64,000 nt of DNA, taken from assembly GCA_963678555.2 (NCBI GenBank), contig CAXXJA010000001.1, forward strand, positions 62,001-126,000, in the 5' to 3' direction. Of this stretch, positions 8,097 through 16,938 are shown piece after piece. The DNA comes from SABI01 sp963678555 (GTDB lineage: Bacteria > Spirochaetota > Spirochaetia > Sphaerochaetales > Sphaerochaetaceae). The position numbers and the translations under genes are program-made. Below the pieces are notes generated by a model, which was given only the letters and a program-made list of their open reading frames with translations, was not told the DNA's origin and did not search any database. Within the stretch, counting starts at the first letter, position 1, and each line of letters opens with the position of its first letter.

Positions 8097-9095
8097 ATGA
8101 AAAGAACTGTATCACTGATACTCATCGTATCACTGCTTCTGGTCTCAGCGACCAGTGTATTTGCCCAGGGTGAAAGCGAAGAAGCCGGCCCTGTCACCTA
8201 TCGTCTCGGTTATGGCAGCCCCACTACCAATCCCCGTCACCTTGCTGCGGAGAAGTTTGCAGAGTATGTGGAAGCTGAGAGCAACGGTATGGTCAAGATC
8301 GAGCTGTTCCCCGCAGAGATGCTCGGAACCGATCCCGAAATGGCAGAGATGACCTCAATGGGTTCACTCGACATGACTATCAATGCAGTCGGTGTCGTTG
8401 CCAAGTACGAACCGAAGGTTGCTGTGTTCGAACTGCCGTTCCTGTTCAGTTCCTACGAGAAAGTCGACCAGGTTCTTGACAGTGAAATCGGCATGGAAGT
8501 ACTCAGCTCGCTGCCCGCACAGGGTCTCAGACCTCTGGCATACTGGGAGAATGGATTCCGTCACGTCACCAATAGCGTCCGCCCCATCGAAAAGCCTGCT
8601 GACCTTCAGGGCATCAAACTCAGGACTCCTGAGAACGATATGACCCTTGCGATCTTCAGAGCTCTTGGTGCGAAGCCCGCTCCGTTTGCGTTCTCTGAAC
8701 TTTATCTCGCACTTTCACAGGGTGCCTTCGACGGTCAGGAAAACCCGATCGCAAACATCCACGCTGCGAAGTTCGACGAAGTTCAGGACTACATCTCTCT
8801 TACCGGCCACAAGTACGAAGCTCTCGTTTTCATGGTCAGTGAGGATGTGTGGAACGACATGTCTGCTGAAAATCAGGAACTGATCGCTTCAGCTGCCAGA
8901 AAGTTCGGTGTAGAACATAGAGATATGGTTCGTTCAGCCGAAGACTCGATGCTCGCTGAACTCGAGGCCAACGGCATGAAGGTCTCTCGACCTGACACCA
9001 AACCATTTGTCGATGCGACGGCCTCCGTGTACAAGCAGTTTGAGCCGAAATTCGGTAAAGACCTGATGGATAAGGTTATAGCTGCTGCGCAGTAA
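8097..9095 (+). CDS. dctP: TRAP transporter substrate-binding protein (DctP family), system 1
   Basis: A 332-residue periplasmic binding protein. The N terminus MKRTVSLILIVSLLLV is a signal peptide with cleavage likely after VFAQ. The mature part shows the DctP fold: TDPEMAEMTSMGSLDM, the carboxylate-binding arginine region GIKLRTPENDMTLAIF, and QGAFDGQENPIANI. Dicarboxylate, sugar-acid or similar carboxylate ligands are usual for the family. ATG at 8097 is chosen over the TTG at 8064 because AAAGGAGGG precedes it and the signal peptide starts there. It is followed by a hairpin and then the two permease genes. Confidence 0.92.
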   Translation: MKRTVSLILIVSLLLVSATSVFAQGESEEAGPVTYRLGYGSPTTNPRHLAAEKFAEYVEAESNGMVKIELFPAEMLGTDPEMAEMTSMGSLDMTINAVGVVAKYEPKVAVFELPFLFSSYEKVDQVLDSEIGMEVLSSLPAQGLRPLAYWENGFRHVTNSVRPIEKPADLQGIKLRTPENDMTLAIFRALGAKPAPFAFSELYLALSQGAFDGQENPIANIHAAKFDEVQDYISLTGHKYEALVFMVSEDVWNDMSAENQELIASAARKFGVEHRDMVRSAEDSMLAELEANGMKVSRPDTKPFVDATASVYKQFEPKFGKDLMDKVIAAAQ

Positions 9096-9116
9096 ATGTT
9101 TCTGTTGTATAGTAGG

Positions 9117-9143
9117 ATGAAGGACTCGCTTCGGGTCCTTCAT
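9117..9143 (+). terminator. Hairpin between dctP and dctQ, system 1
   Basis: ATGAAGGAC and GTCCTTCAT form a perfect 9-bp stem around a 9-base loop, 21 bases after the dctP stop and 20 bases before the dctQ start. There is no T-run, so it more likely acts as an mRNA stabiliser or partial attenuator than as a full terminator. Confidence 0.65.
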
Positions 9144-9163
9144 CGCACATAAGGGGGAATTAG

Positions 9164-9652
9164 ATGAAATTTCTGGAACGGCTGAGCCGTATTCTCGATG
9201 ATGTGACCAGCACGATCTCAGGGATTCTGATGAGTGTGCTTTCCATCCTGACACTCATTGGAGTCTTCTTCCGGTACGTCCTTGGAAGCCCTCTCGAATG
9301 GAGTTACGAGCTTTCGATCGTATCGTTTGCCTGGATGATCTTTCTGGGTACGGCGATGGCATTCAAGAACCATGAACATATCTCGATCAACATAGTGGTA
9401 GATCATCTGTCACCGAAAGTGGGGTACTACTGGAAGCAGGTGATCAATAGTATCATCATGATATTCCTGGTGCTTGTCGTGTATCATGGTATGCAGGTGG
9501 CTATGAAGACGATGGGGCAGAAGTATAATACGATCCCTCTCTCAAAGGGTGTATTCTATCTCTCGTTCCCGATCGCTGCACTGCCGGCCTTTGTACACGT
9601 GCTTCACCGCACCTTCAAGATGAGAAACGATTACAAAGGAGGTGCGAAATGA
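9164..9652 (+). CDS. dctQ: TRAP transporter small permease (DctQ), system 1
   Basis: A 162-residue integral membrane protein with four predicted helices, including ILMSVLSILTLIGVFFRYV and the conserved core WSYELSIVSFAWMIFLGTA, plus FKNHEHISI that marks the DctQ family. It forms the membrane complex with DctM and the binding protein, using the sodium gradient. It overlaps the dctM start by 4 bases. Confidence 0.92.
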   Translation: MKFLERLSRILDDVTSTISGILMSVLSILTLIGVFFRYVLGSPLEWSYELSIVSFAWMIFLGTAMAFKNHEHISINIVVDHLSPKVGYYWKQVINSIIMIFLVLVVYHGMQVAMKTMGQKYNTIPLSKGVFYLSFPIAALPAFVHVLHRTFKMRNDYKGGAK

Positions 9653-10926
9653 GTGTTGGTCTGGTTCTCATAATCCTGTTCGCTCTGTTTATGATCGGAG
9701 GGGTTCCCATCGCGGTCTCACTCTCGTTCTCGGCAATCATGACCGTCTTCCTGACCGATACATTCTCGATCACGGCAATCATTCACCGGATGATCGGTTC
9801 AGCGAACTCATATACCCTTCTCGCCATTCCCTTCTTCATTCTGGCTGCCAAGCTGATGAACACAGGGAGTATCACACGAAGGATTTTCCGTGCCGCTTCA
9901 GCGTGGGTCTCATCGATTCCCGGCGGGCTTGGTCATGCGAACGTCGTCGCCTCGATTATCTTCAGTGGAATGAGCGGCTCTGCCGTTGCAGACGCAGGAG
10001 GCCTGGGGCAGGTCGAGATGCAGGCTATGGATGAAGAGGGGTTCGATCCTGACTTCTCCGCAGCCGTCACGGTCGCCTCTGCCACCGTCGGACCTATCAT
10101 TCCTCCGAGCGTGCCAATGGTTGTCTATGGTATGATGGCCGAGGTCTCTGTCGGTGCGCTGTTCATGGGAGGCTTTCTCCCCGGACTTCTTCTGGGGTTC
10201 ACCACGATGGTGCTGATTTTCATCATGAGTGAGAAGCGCGGGTACCCGAAGAGAAAGTTCAGCATCAAAGAGGTGCTTGTTTCGACGAAGGAAGCGGCAC
10301 TCAGCCTCCTTACTCCGGTCATTATCATAGGCGGTATCTGGGGAGGTATCTTCTCTCCCACCGAAGCAGCTGTCGTTGCAGTGGGATATGCATTCGTCCT
10401 CAGCGTTATTGTCTACCGTGAACTTGGCCTGAAGGCTGTCTGGAGGGAACTGAAATCAGCGGCTATCGACTCGGCGACGATTCTGTTCATCATCACCGGA
10501 GCGGCAAGTTTCAGCTGGCTCGTAGCCATGCTCGGGGTAACCAATGCGATAGCAGGGTTCCTTACCAGTGTGACTGACAACCCCTACCTGATTCTGCTGA
10601 TTATCAATATAGCTTTTCTGCTTCTGGGAATGTTCATGGAGGCTCTCAGCGTTCTGACCATCACCGTACCGTTCCTCGTGCCCCTGATGAGTGCCTACAA
10701 CATAGACCCGGTTCATCTCGGTGTCGTAATCGTACTGAACCTGATGATAGGTCTGGCCACTCCTCCGGTCGGCACCTCACTGTTTATCTGCTCGAGAATG
10801 GCCGGCATATCGATCGAGAAGATGTACAAGGCGATCCTTCCCTTCCTGATACCTCTCCTTATCGTCCTGTTCGCCATCACCTACTTCCCGCAGCTGGTCC
10901 TCTGGCTCCCTTCTATGATGATGTAG
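9649..10926 (+). CDS. dctM: TRAP transporter large permease (DctM), system 1
   Basis: A 425-residue protein of about 12 membrane helices. Family signatures are AIPFFILAAKLMNTG, FSGMSGSAVADAGGLG, GPIIPPSVPMVVYG, FTPTEAA-like SPTEAAVVAVGYAF and GLATPPVGTSLF. It is the transport channel of system 1 and the last gene of the module 0 operon. AAAGGAGG precedes the ATG. Confidence 0.93.
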   Translation: MSVGLVLIILFALFMIGGVPIAVSLSFSAIMTVFLTDTFSITAIIHRMIGSANSYTLLAIPFFILAAKLMNTGSITRRIFRAASAWVSSIPGGLGHANVVASIIFSGMSGSAVADAGGLGQVEMQAMDEEGFDPDFSAAVTVASATVGPIIPPSVPMVVYGMMAEVSVGALFMGGFLPGLLLGFTTMVLIFIMSEKRGYPKRKFSIKEVLVSTKEAALSLLTPVIIIGGIWGGIFSPTEAAVVAVGYAFVLSVIVYRELGLKAVWRELKSAAIDSATILFIITGAASFSWLVAMLGVTNAIAGFLTSVTDNPYLILLIINIAFLLLGMFMEALSVLTITVPFLVPLMSAYNIDPVHLGVVIVLNLMIGLATPPVGTSLFICSRMAGISIEKMYKAILPFLIPLLIVLFAITYFPQLVLWLPSMMM

Positions 10927-10936
10927 ATTACCCCCT

Positions 10937-10991
10937 TTCCCCCTTCTGCCCGCTCAGGGAATTACTCCCCTCATCGGTGTCGAAGGGGGAA
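10937..10991 (+). terminator. Inverted repeat after the module 0 operon
   Basis: TTCCCCCTTC at 10937-10946 and GAAGGGGGAA at 10982-10991 are perfectly complementary over 10 bases around a 35-base loop that holds a smaller GGGA-ATTAC-TCCC hairpin. Position right after dctM suggests transcription termination or 3'-end protection; no T-run follows. Confidence 0.45.
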
Positions 10992-11065
10992 CCTCTATCT
11001 TCACATTTCACGCTATGCCCGGTCTGGGAGCGAATTACACAGCAGGCTTCAGATCTCAACACAAA

Positions 11066-11094
11066 TAAAAACGGGGCAGGGCCCCGTTGAAAAA
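11066..11094 (-). terminator. Intrinsic terminator of the module A epimerase operon
   Basis: On the minus strand AACGGGG and CCCCGTT pair around CCCTG and are followed by TTTTTA. It lies just after the stop of the epimerase gene at 11108. Confidence 0.75.
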
Positions 11095-11107
11095 TCTGTA
11101 CTGCGTT

Positions 11108-11935
11108 TCATTCACTCCAGGTCTTCTTCATCCACTCAAGACCGATACGTGCACCTTCGGGCCCGTTAGGATACGGAAGGGTCTCGAGAGAGACCGGATT
11201 GCTGTAGCCGATCTCCTTCAGCACGTCTCCCACTGCCGTATAGTCCACATTCCCGCACCCGGGATACTTTCTGTTGCTGTCCGAAATATGAAGGTGTCCG
11301 ATCTTACCTGCGGCGTCTCGGAATGACTGGATGTAATCGGCATCTTCGATGAACATGTGATGGGTGTCCAGAAGGAGCTGCATCTGCTCCAGACCGGGCC
11401 TCTCAAGGAATTCAAGGGTCTCGTGCGTAGTGTTGAGAAGGGTCGTCAGGTAGAAGACGATGGGTTCAAGGACCAGGAGGACACCGAGTTTCTGAGCATG
11501 TTCGCAGAGAGGGAGGAACTGCCGGTACAGGAGATCCAGGTATTCCTTTCTGGTGGAAAACCGGGGGCTCGTGCCGCGGCAGAGTCCGAGAAACACGGCC
11601 GCATCGAACTTCGATGCAACCGTGATATATTCGAGGAAACGTTCCTGAGCCTGCTTGCGGACTGATTCGTCTCTGGACGTGAACGATAGGCCGTTCACAC
11701 CATACTCGAGACCTGTTCCGAAGGCAGTGACTTTGAGGTCCAGTTCCCGTGTCTGTTCAGCTATCCGTTCCCACACATAGTTTGACGGGGTATGCACCTG
11801 AATCTCGATACCTTCGAAGCCCAGATGTGAAGCGAGCTCGAGATTTGTCTTTAGACCCTCCTCCTGGAGGGTTATCGGGGATGAGTCTCCGTAAAACCGG
11901 TCGGAGACGCTCACGGTAAATAGGGGTCTGTTCAT
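11108..11935 (-). CDS. Sugar phosphate isomerase/epimerase-like TIM-barrel protein
   Basis: A 275-residue xylose-isomerase-like TIM-barrel protein (AP endonuclease family 2 superfamily). Typical strands and metal ligands are visible: FEGIEIQVHTPS, VLLVLEPIVF (Glu), LLLDTHHMFIED (Asp/His), KIGHLHISDSNRKYPGCG (His, Asp) and PVSLETLP (Glu). Members isomerise or epimerise keto-sugars, often unphosphorylated ones. The ATG at 11935 has AAGGA four bases upstream; an ATG at 11953 inside the transaldolase stop is less likely. It is the last gene of the SDR-transaldolase-epimerase operon, so it probably epimerises the ketose substrate of the transaldolase. Confidence 0.82.
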   Translation of the reverse strand: MNRPLFTVSVSDRFYGDSSPITLQEEGLKTNLELASHLGFEGIEIQVHTPSNYVWERIAEQTRELDLKVTAFGTGLEYGVNGLSFTSRDESVRKQAQERFLEYITVASKFDAAVFLGLCRGTSPRFSTRKEYLDLLYRQFLPLCEHAQKLGVLLVLEPIVFYLTTLLNTTHETLEFLERPGLEQMQLLLDTHHMFIEDADYIQSFRDAAGKIGHLHISDSNRKYPGCGNVDYTAVGDVLKEIGYSNPVSLETLPYPNGPEGARIGLEWMKKTWSE

Positions 11936-11949
11936 AGTATCCTTCACCA

Positions 11950-12987
11950 TCACAGGGTGTACAGTTTCTGCCAGGCCTGGTCGAACCCTTCGAGAGTCAT
12001 GACGGTCGCACCGAAATCATCAAACTCATCAATTGAAAGTCCATCAATATCCCAGGCCTTTCTGAATTCGGGCAGGGCTTCCAGCACCCGTGCAACTGCT
12101 TCCTCGTCGATAGGGTTGTTTACCTGCTCTACTCGGTCGATTCCTTTCTCTGCGTCAAGATCATTGATCATCTTCTGGACCTTCGGATGGATTGTCATCT
12201 CTACCCGTGCTCCCGAGAGTTCGGTTACCTGGCGGGCACAACGGAACGCTGCGGGCATGAGAATCTGGTGATATCCTCGCTCTTCCATCGTGCGGTAGAG
12301 TTTCTTTGTCGTTGCAATCATGGCATTCTCGAGGTCTTCAACAGAGACCCCTGCGCTGTGTTTCTCATTGAGAGCTGCCAGATAATCCTGTAGCCGTCCC
12401 ATGACGAAGGCAGCTGTTGATTCGGCAGGTGCAATACCGGCCTCAATAGCCCGTTTCCTTCCCCTCTCATTTGCCTCCGCCGTTGCGAGAATCTGAGAGA
12501 TTGATACACAGACAGTTGGATTCGTGGGGATACCGAGGGCGGCAAGTTCTTCCAGTACCCATATGCCGGCTTTCGTGCCGGGGATCTTCACTTTCACATT
12601 CTCGGCATAGGATGCGAAGGTCTTGCCGACTGCGAGCATCTTCTCTGCGTTGTCTCCGTCGAGTGGTTTTACCTGAGCACGGACATACCCCTGAAGGCCG
12701 CCGGTTGCTGCATGCATGTCGGAAAGTCGTGAGGCTATCCTTTTCACGACGATCTCGATCAGAGCTACGACCCGGTCATCTCCCGTGAGTGACGGATCAA
12801 TTCTGTCGATTTCCTCTTTGTAGAGTTCGGGATATTCGGTGAGTACGGAGTAGGTGAGGGGGGGATTGCTGGTGACCCCTACTGCTCCGGAAGCGAGTGC
12901 ATCCTCGATATCGTTATGATCGGTCGAATCATTGTTCCACTGACTCTTTGTGTGTGAAGCCATCCATAAAAGGTAGTCGGTTTTCAT
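11950..12987 (-). CDS. Transaldolase-family enzyme, module A
   Basis: A 345-residue class I aldolase of the transaldolase family. VGVTSNPPLTYSVL near residue 35 is the first barrel motif, and the Schiff-base lysine lies in VKVKIPGTKAGI (about residue 134), followed by NPTVCVSISQILATAEA. The expected activity is transfer or release of a dihydroxyacetone unit from a ketose. Co-transcription with an SDR and a TIM-barrel epimerase, absence of a sugar kinase and a shared operator with tartronate-semialdehyde reductase suggest a dedicated catabolic substrate rather than sedoheptulose-7-phosphate. AGGAG lies 9 bases before the ATG. It lies just upstream of the epimerase gene. Confidence 0.88.
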   Translation of the reverse strand: MKTDYLLWMASHTKSQWNNDSTDHNDIEDALASGAVGVTSNPPLTYSVLTEYPELYKEEIDRIDPSLTGDDRVVALIEIVVKRIASRLSDMHAATGGLQGYVRAQVKPLDGDNAEKMLAVGKTFASYAENVKVKIPGTKAGIWVLEELAALGIPTNPTVCVSISQILATAEANERGRKRAIEAGIAPAESTAAFVMGRLQDYLAALNEKHSAGVSVEDLENAMIATTKKLYRTMEERGYHQILMPAAFRCARQVTELSGARVEMTIHPKVQKMINDLDAEKGIDRVEQVNNPIDEEAVARVLEALPEFRKAWDIDGLSIDEFDDFGATVMTLEGFDQAWQKLYTL

Positions 12988-13015
12988 ATGTATATTCTCC
13001 TATTGCTGATTGTTC

Positions 13016-13771
13016 TTAAAAATACATTCCGCCATTCACATCGAGCACGACACCCGTGATCGAGCGGGCCAGGTCACTTGCGAGGAAGGCCACTGCGGCA
13101 GCGATCTCCTCGGGCTGTGTAAGTCTTCCCATCGGAATATTCTGAAGCAGTGAGGCCATCTGTTCATCACTGAAGCCCTGAACCATATCGGTGGCGGCCG
13201 TCCCCGGTGCCACGGAGTTGACTGTGATGCCATACTCGGCAGCGAACCGTGCAGTGCGTTTTGTGAGCCCTATCACAGCAGCTTTTGAGACCGAATAGGC
13301 GGTACCCGTCTTGAGTCCGCCGTTCCTTCCTGCCAGTGACGAGATGTTGATGATTCGTCCTTTCCTTGCAGCCCTCATGTATTTCAGCACGTTCTGGGTC
13401 ATGAATGCAGGACCCTTGACGTTGATATCCATGACCCGGTTCCACTCATTCTCATCAATCTCGAGAATGTTCGCCGTACTCAGAATCCCTGCGTTGTTCA
13501 CGAGGATATCGATTGATCCGTGTGTTTCAAACACAGCTTCAACAGCCTTGCTGATCTCTTTTGGCATGCTGATATCGACCACGTACCACTCTGCCGAGTA
13601 TCCCAGGGAGCCCAGCTCCCGGGATGCGGCGATAAGAGCCTGTTCATCGATGTCGAACAGAACGGTATGGATTCCTTCTCCGGCGAGTCTCATTGCGATG
13701 GCTTTGCCGATACCTCTGGCACCACCGGTTATGATGGCGACGGGGCGATTGTGTTGATATGTTGCTGACAT
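13016..13771 (-). CDS. SDR-family dehydrogenase, first gene of module A catabolic operon
   Basis: A 251-residue classical SDR: TGGARGIGKAIA cofactor loop, VLFDID acidic residue indicating NAD(H), NNAG at about 90, Ser in INISSLAGRNGG and catalytic Tyr/Lys in AYSVSKAAV. ATG at 13771 has AAGGA upstream and is downstream of the promoter; the longer frame to 13813 would start before the transcript. It heads the operon SDR-transaldolase-epimerase and likely oxidises an imported polyol or aldonate to the ketose used next. Confidence 0.88.
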   Translation of the reverse strand: MSATYQHNRPVAIITGGARGIGKAIAMRLAGEGIHTVLFDIDEQALIAASRELGSLGYSAEWYVVDISMPKEISKAVEAVFETHGSIDILVNNAGILSTANILEIDENEWNRVMDINVKGPAFMTQNVLKYMRAARKGRIINISSLAGRNGGLKTGTAYSVSKAAVIGLTKRTARFAAEYGITVNSVAPGTAATDMVQGFSDEQMASLLQNIPMGRLTQPEEIAAAVAFLASDLARSITGVVLDVNGGMYF

Positions 13772-13794
13772 GATGTATCCTTGTTTGTTTTTCG

Positions 13795-13805
13795 TATACC
13801 GTATA
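13795..13805. promoter_or_regulatory. Operator type A, SDR promoter
   Basis: TATACCGTATA, an 11-base palindrome with a central C/G. It directly follows the -10 element of the minus-strand promoter, so binding would repress the SDR-transaldolase-epimerase operon. Same element as at 19970 and 21296. Confidence 0.65.
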
Positions 13806-13832
13806 TGATACACTATATAATGAAAGTGTCAA
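13805..13832 (-). promoter_or_regulatory. Promoter of the SDR-transaldolase-epimerase operon
   Basis: On the minus strand TTGACA (13832-13827), a 16-base spacer and TATCAT (13810-13805). Confidence 0.6.
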
Positions 13833-13878
13833 GCGATTATAAATATCGTATTGTATCTTGATTGCATCGTTGTTTCGG

Positions 13879-13889
13879 TGTACCGTATA
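13879..13889. promoter_or_regulatory. Operator type A-like site before the GntR gene
   Basis: TGTACCGTATA differs by one base from TATACCGTATA. It lies 57 bases before the GntR start, consistent with autoregulation. Confidence 0.4.
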
Positions 13890-13946
13890 TTTTGTTATTC
13901 CGTGCAGGAAACAAGATACCTATCCAGAATCCACAGGAGACGGCGA

Positions 13947-14597
13947 ATGAGTAAACTGATCATCCAGGCTAATCTGAAGGAACAGATTCATGATGTGTTG
14001 AAGCAGAACATCATCAGCGGACAGTATCTTCCCGGTACCCGGTTGGTGATAGACACACTGGCGGAAGAGTTCAATGTGAGCAGGACACCCATCAGGGATG
14101 TACTGCACTCTCTCATCTCGCGGGGTCTGATAAGTCAGCAGGGAAAGGGCTATATCGTGTTCAAACCAACCCGTGATGAGGTGAAGGATATCTCTTCTCT
14201 CCGTCTTGAACTCGAGAAGATGGCAGTCGAACAGTGTACCCTGCGGAGCACCGATGAGGAGCTCACCTTCTTCAACAGATTCAAGAACATGGATGCCGGC
14301 AGTCTGAACAACACTCCGCTGGAAGAGTATGATATCGCCTTTCACGAAGGGATCCTGTCCTATGCGAAAAACAAGCACCTGAAATTTCACCTCGACATGA
14401 TACGTGACCTGTGGTGGCTCATCAGGAGATGGTCGCACGTTGAGTCCTCACAGGAAATCAAACAGCGATCGATGCACCAGCATGACCAGATCATTGATAT
14501 GATCCAGGCACGAAACCCCGAAGAGGCAAAGCGTCTGATGGAAGAACACCACAATACCGGTCTCAGGGATATTCTGGAATCCGATATATTCGAATAG
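13947..14597 (+). CDS. GntR-family (FCD) transcriptional regulator, probable regulator of module A
   Basis: A 216-residue FadR-subfamily regulator. The winged helix spans about 5-70 with EEFNVSRTPIRDVLHSL, and the all-helical FCD ligand domain follows (about 80-205), with metal-site residues in YDIAFHEGIL, the H of MHQHDQI and the H of EEHHNTG. Family ligands are small carboxylates and sugar acids. ATG at 13947 has AGGAG upstream; the longer frame to 13851 lacks one. It is divergent from the SDR-transaldolase operon, and TATACCGTATA-like sites lie before both, so it is the best candidate for the factor binding that element at 13795, 13879, 19970 and 21296. Confidence 0.87.
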   Translation: MSKLIIQANLKEQIHDVLKQNIISGQYLPGTRLVIDTLAEEFNVSRTPIRDVLHSLISRGLISQQGKGYIVFKPTRDEVKDISSLRLELEKMAVEQCTLRSTDEELTFFNRFKNMDAGSLNNTPLEEYDIAFHEGILSYAKNKHLKFHLDMIRDLWWLIRRWSHVESSQEIKQRSMHQHDQIIDMIQARNPEEAKRLMEEHHNTGLRDILESDIFE

Positions 14598-14620
14598 AGA
14601 GTACTCCCTTCGGGGACAGA

Positions 14621-14663
14621 GTATATCCCCTGCCGGAGGGGTCTCCGGAATCAGGGGATATAC
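14621..14663. terminator. Large nested inverted repeat between convergent genes
   Basis: GTATATCCCCTG (14621-14632) and CAGGGGATATAC (14652-14663) pair perfectly over 12 bases. Inside them CCGGAG and CTCCGG form a second 6-bp stem with loop GGGT; the only unpaired bases are a three-base AAT bulge. It lies between the GntR stop and the convergent larA-like stop, so a bidirectional terminator is likely although no T-run is present. Confidence 0.6.
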
Positions 14664-14746
14664 AGGGAGAGTATCTGGAAGGTGACCGACTGTCGTGCCT
14701 TGGGTGTGGGGGTCAATTCACTGGCGGCCGGTACGTTCCTTCTCCA

Positions 14747-16054
14747 TTACAGGGTAAGGTTTCCCTCGTCATCGAACTCGATCTCCTTGAACGGTTCGAG
14801 CAGTTCCATGGCCGGATGTCTGGCCACTTCCTCCTGCAGAGCCTCTGACACCATGATCGTATCGATATGGGAGGTGTTGGCTATTCTGACGATTCGGGGA
14901 TGTTTCTTGTCGATTCCGACACAGGTATAGATGGCGGCCTTGAAGGCCATTTCGTCACTTTTCATGATGACCGGTACCCGGGCTCCGAGAAGGACGGTGC
15001 AGGTGAGAGCGTTCGGGTAGGCGGCATCGAAATCGATCTTCTCGAAGAGCCGTTTTGTCGCAAAGTCAGCCATTCCCGCTCCGATCGCATTCCCGTGCGT
15101 CTCATCACTCAGGTCAAGAACGACATAGCGTTGGACTGTGGGTCCTCCGGAAGCGTACGGGGTGTTGTAGGTTGCCGTGATATTCGGGTCCATACCGTCT
15201 CCGCTGAAGTTTTTGCCGATCTTGTCGACAATCAGGATATCGATGTCCCCGATACCGATAGAGGGCATCAGAGAGCGGGCCGTCTCCAGCAGTTCAGGCT
15301 CCCGTTCTGTTATACGGTCCTTCTCTATAGCTTCAACGATAGCGGTGTCATCGAAGGCATTCTCGATGATCGCAAACCCGAAGAGGATCGGCGCGTTCTT
15401 GAGAATCGTTTCTCCGTAGGTCACGACATTGTAGGCCATACGGCCGAATCCCTCGGCGTGGCACTCCTCTGCTCCCTTCTGCTTGCCCAGTCCGATAGCC
15501 ATCATCTTGTAGATGCCGCTTTCATAGGTGCCGCGGAATGAGGTGTGAGGCTTCACCCTGCCTGCGACGATGATACCGTCTGAGGCCGCGGCGATCTTAT
15601 CCATGAAGACCGGTTTGCCGTCCTTCGTGTCACCGATGTGGACAGTCTCCATAGAGGAGCGGATAGGTGCACCTACATACTCTTCTGTTACTCCCAGTCC
15701 CTCGAGCATCTCTTTCTGACCGGCAGCAGTGGCCCCCCCGTGACTTCCCATAGCAGGAACGATGAAGGGCTTCCCGCCGTAGCGTTTTACATTGGCTACC
15801 AGGCTCCGTATGATCTGGGGGATATTCGCCACACCTCTGCTTCCTGCAGTGATCGCGATCTCAGCACCGGGTAGAATGGTCCCGCTGATCTCGGGTCGTT
15901 CACATTCCCTGGCGACGGCAGCGGGTATGTCTTCAATGCGGTCGCTGTTGAATTTCTGACGGACCCTGGCCATCTTCGGAAGCTGAATTGGTGAAAGCAT
16001 TCCCTCAAGGACACCGTCCCGATCCCACTGCCTTTTATCGTTTGCTGGATTCAT
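14747..16054 (-). CDS. LarA-superfamily nickel-pincer racemase/epimerase-like protein (DUF2088)
   Basis: A 435-residue divergent member of the lactate racemase superfamily. Recognisable parts are ITAGSRGVANIP, PAMGSHGGATAAG (His), GRVKPHTSFRG (His, Lys region), SGIYKMMAIGLGKQKGA and a C-terminal domain of the LarA type. The family interconverts 2-hydroxyacid stereoisomers with a nickel-pincer nucleotide cofactor and includes a D-gluconate 2-epimerase. As the last gene after the TRAP system and an SDR in one minus-strand series, it may epimerise an imported sugar acid. The cofactor-making genes larB, larC and larE are not in this window. The ligand set differs from the LarA at 46610, so the activity probably differs too. 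Confidence 0.78.
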   Translation of the reverse strand: MNPANDKRQWDRDGVLEGMLSPIQLPKMARVRQKFNSDRIEDIPAAVARECERPEISGTILPGAEIAITAGSRGVANIPQIIRSLVANVKRYGGKPFIVPAMGSHGGATAAGQKEMLEGLGVTEEYVGAPIRSSMETVHIGDTKDGKPVFMDKIAAASDGIIVAGRVKPHTSFRGTYESGIYKMMAIGLGKQKGAEECHAEGFGRMAYNVVTYGETILKNAPILFGFAIIENAFDDTAIVEAIEKDRITEREPELLETARSLMPSIGIGDIDILIVDKIGKNFSGDGMDPNITATYNTPYASGGPTVQRYVVLDLSDETHGNAIGAGMADFATKRLFEKIDFDAAYPNALTCTVLLGARVPVIMKSDEMAFKAAIYTCVGIDKKHPRIVRIANTSHIDTIMVSEALQEEVARHPAMELLEPFKEIEFDDEGNLTL

Positions 16055-16081
16055 AGCTGTTCTCCTCTATTCTGACGGCAC

Positions 16082-16834
16082 TCAGTCTCTCAGTGTCCCG
16101 CCGTTGACCATCATGGTCTCAGCTGTGACGAAGGATGCTTCACGGCTCGCAAGATAGCCTACAGCGTAGGCGATGTCTTCGGGTGTTCCCAATGATTTGG
16201 TGATGCTGTTGTCGATGAACTTCTGATTCTCTTCAGGGCTCACCGCTGAGGACATCGCTGTCATGATCCGACCCGGTGCTATCGCGTTGACCGTTATCCC
16301 GTCAGCACCGACCTGTTGAGCAAGATTTCTCACAAAGGCAAGTACAGCACCCTTGGATGCGGCATAGTGGAGCGCGGCCACGGTTCCCCCATTCTTTCCT
16401 GCCTCGCTGGAAATGTTGATGATTCTGCCGAATTTTCTTTCTCTCATGGCAGGCAGGACCGCCTTGCAGAAATAAAAGGAGGCCTTTACGTTCACGGCGA
16501 AGACAAGGTCCCACTCATCTCCTTCGATCTCTTCAATGGGTTTGAGAGGATGGATACCCGCGTTGTTGACCAGAATATCGATATTACCGAAGGTGGAGAG
16601 GACCTCTCTGACAAACTCCTTGACAGCTTCTTCCTGTGTAATATCGAGAGCCTGTGCAATGACCTGTTGTCCTGTTTTCAGGCGAATCTCTTCAGCGGTC
16701 TTTTCAAGGGTATCTTCCTTCAGATCACAGATAGCAATATCGACACCACGTGATGCCAGGTACAGGGCAATGCCTTTTCCCATACCTTGTGCCGCCCCGG
16801 TAATGATGGCTCTCATACCTTTCAAACTTTCCAT
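16082..16834 (-). CDS. SDR-family dehydrogenase after TRAP system 2
   Basis: A 250-residue classical SDR with TGAAQGMGKGIA (GMG replaces GIG), DICDLK acidic cofactor residue, NNAG, Ser in INISSEAGKNGG and Tyr/Lys in LHYAASKGAV. ATG at 16834 has AAGGA seven bases upstream; the longer frame to 16966 would overlap the dctM gene by 28 bases and lacks a ribosome site. Position between dctM and the larA-like gene suggests it acts on the acid imported by TRAP system 2. Confidence 0.87.
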   Translation of the reverse strand: MESLKGMRAIITGAAQGMGKGIALYLASRGVDIAICDLKEDTLEKTAEEIRLKTGQQVIAQALDITQEEAVKEFVREVLSTFGNIDILVNNAGIHPLKPIEEIEGDEWDLVFAVNVKASFYFCKAVLPAMRERKFGRIINISSEAGKNGGTVAALHYAASKGAVLAFVRNLAQQVGADGITVNAIAPGRIMTAMSSAVSPEENQKFIDNSITKSLGTPEDIAYAVGYLASREASFVTAETMMVNGGTLRD

Positions 16835-16938
16835 ACGTTGTTCCTTATATGTTGATTGTGACATGTTCAGCCGCATGGCGGCAGATGCCTTCCCGACCCC
16901 GGCTTCAGGGATCAGGAAGTGTCTCGTGTTCCCCGTTT

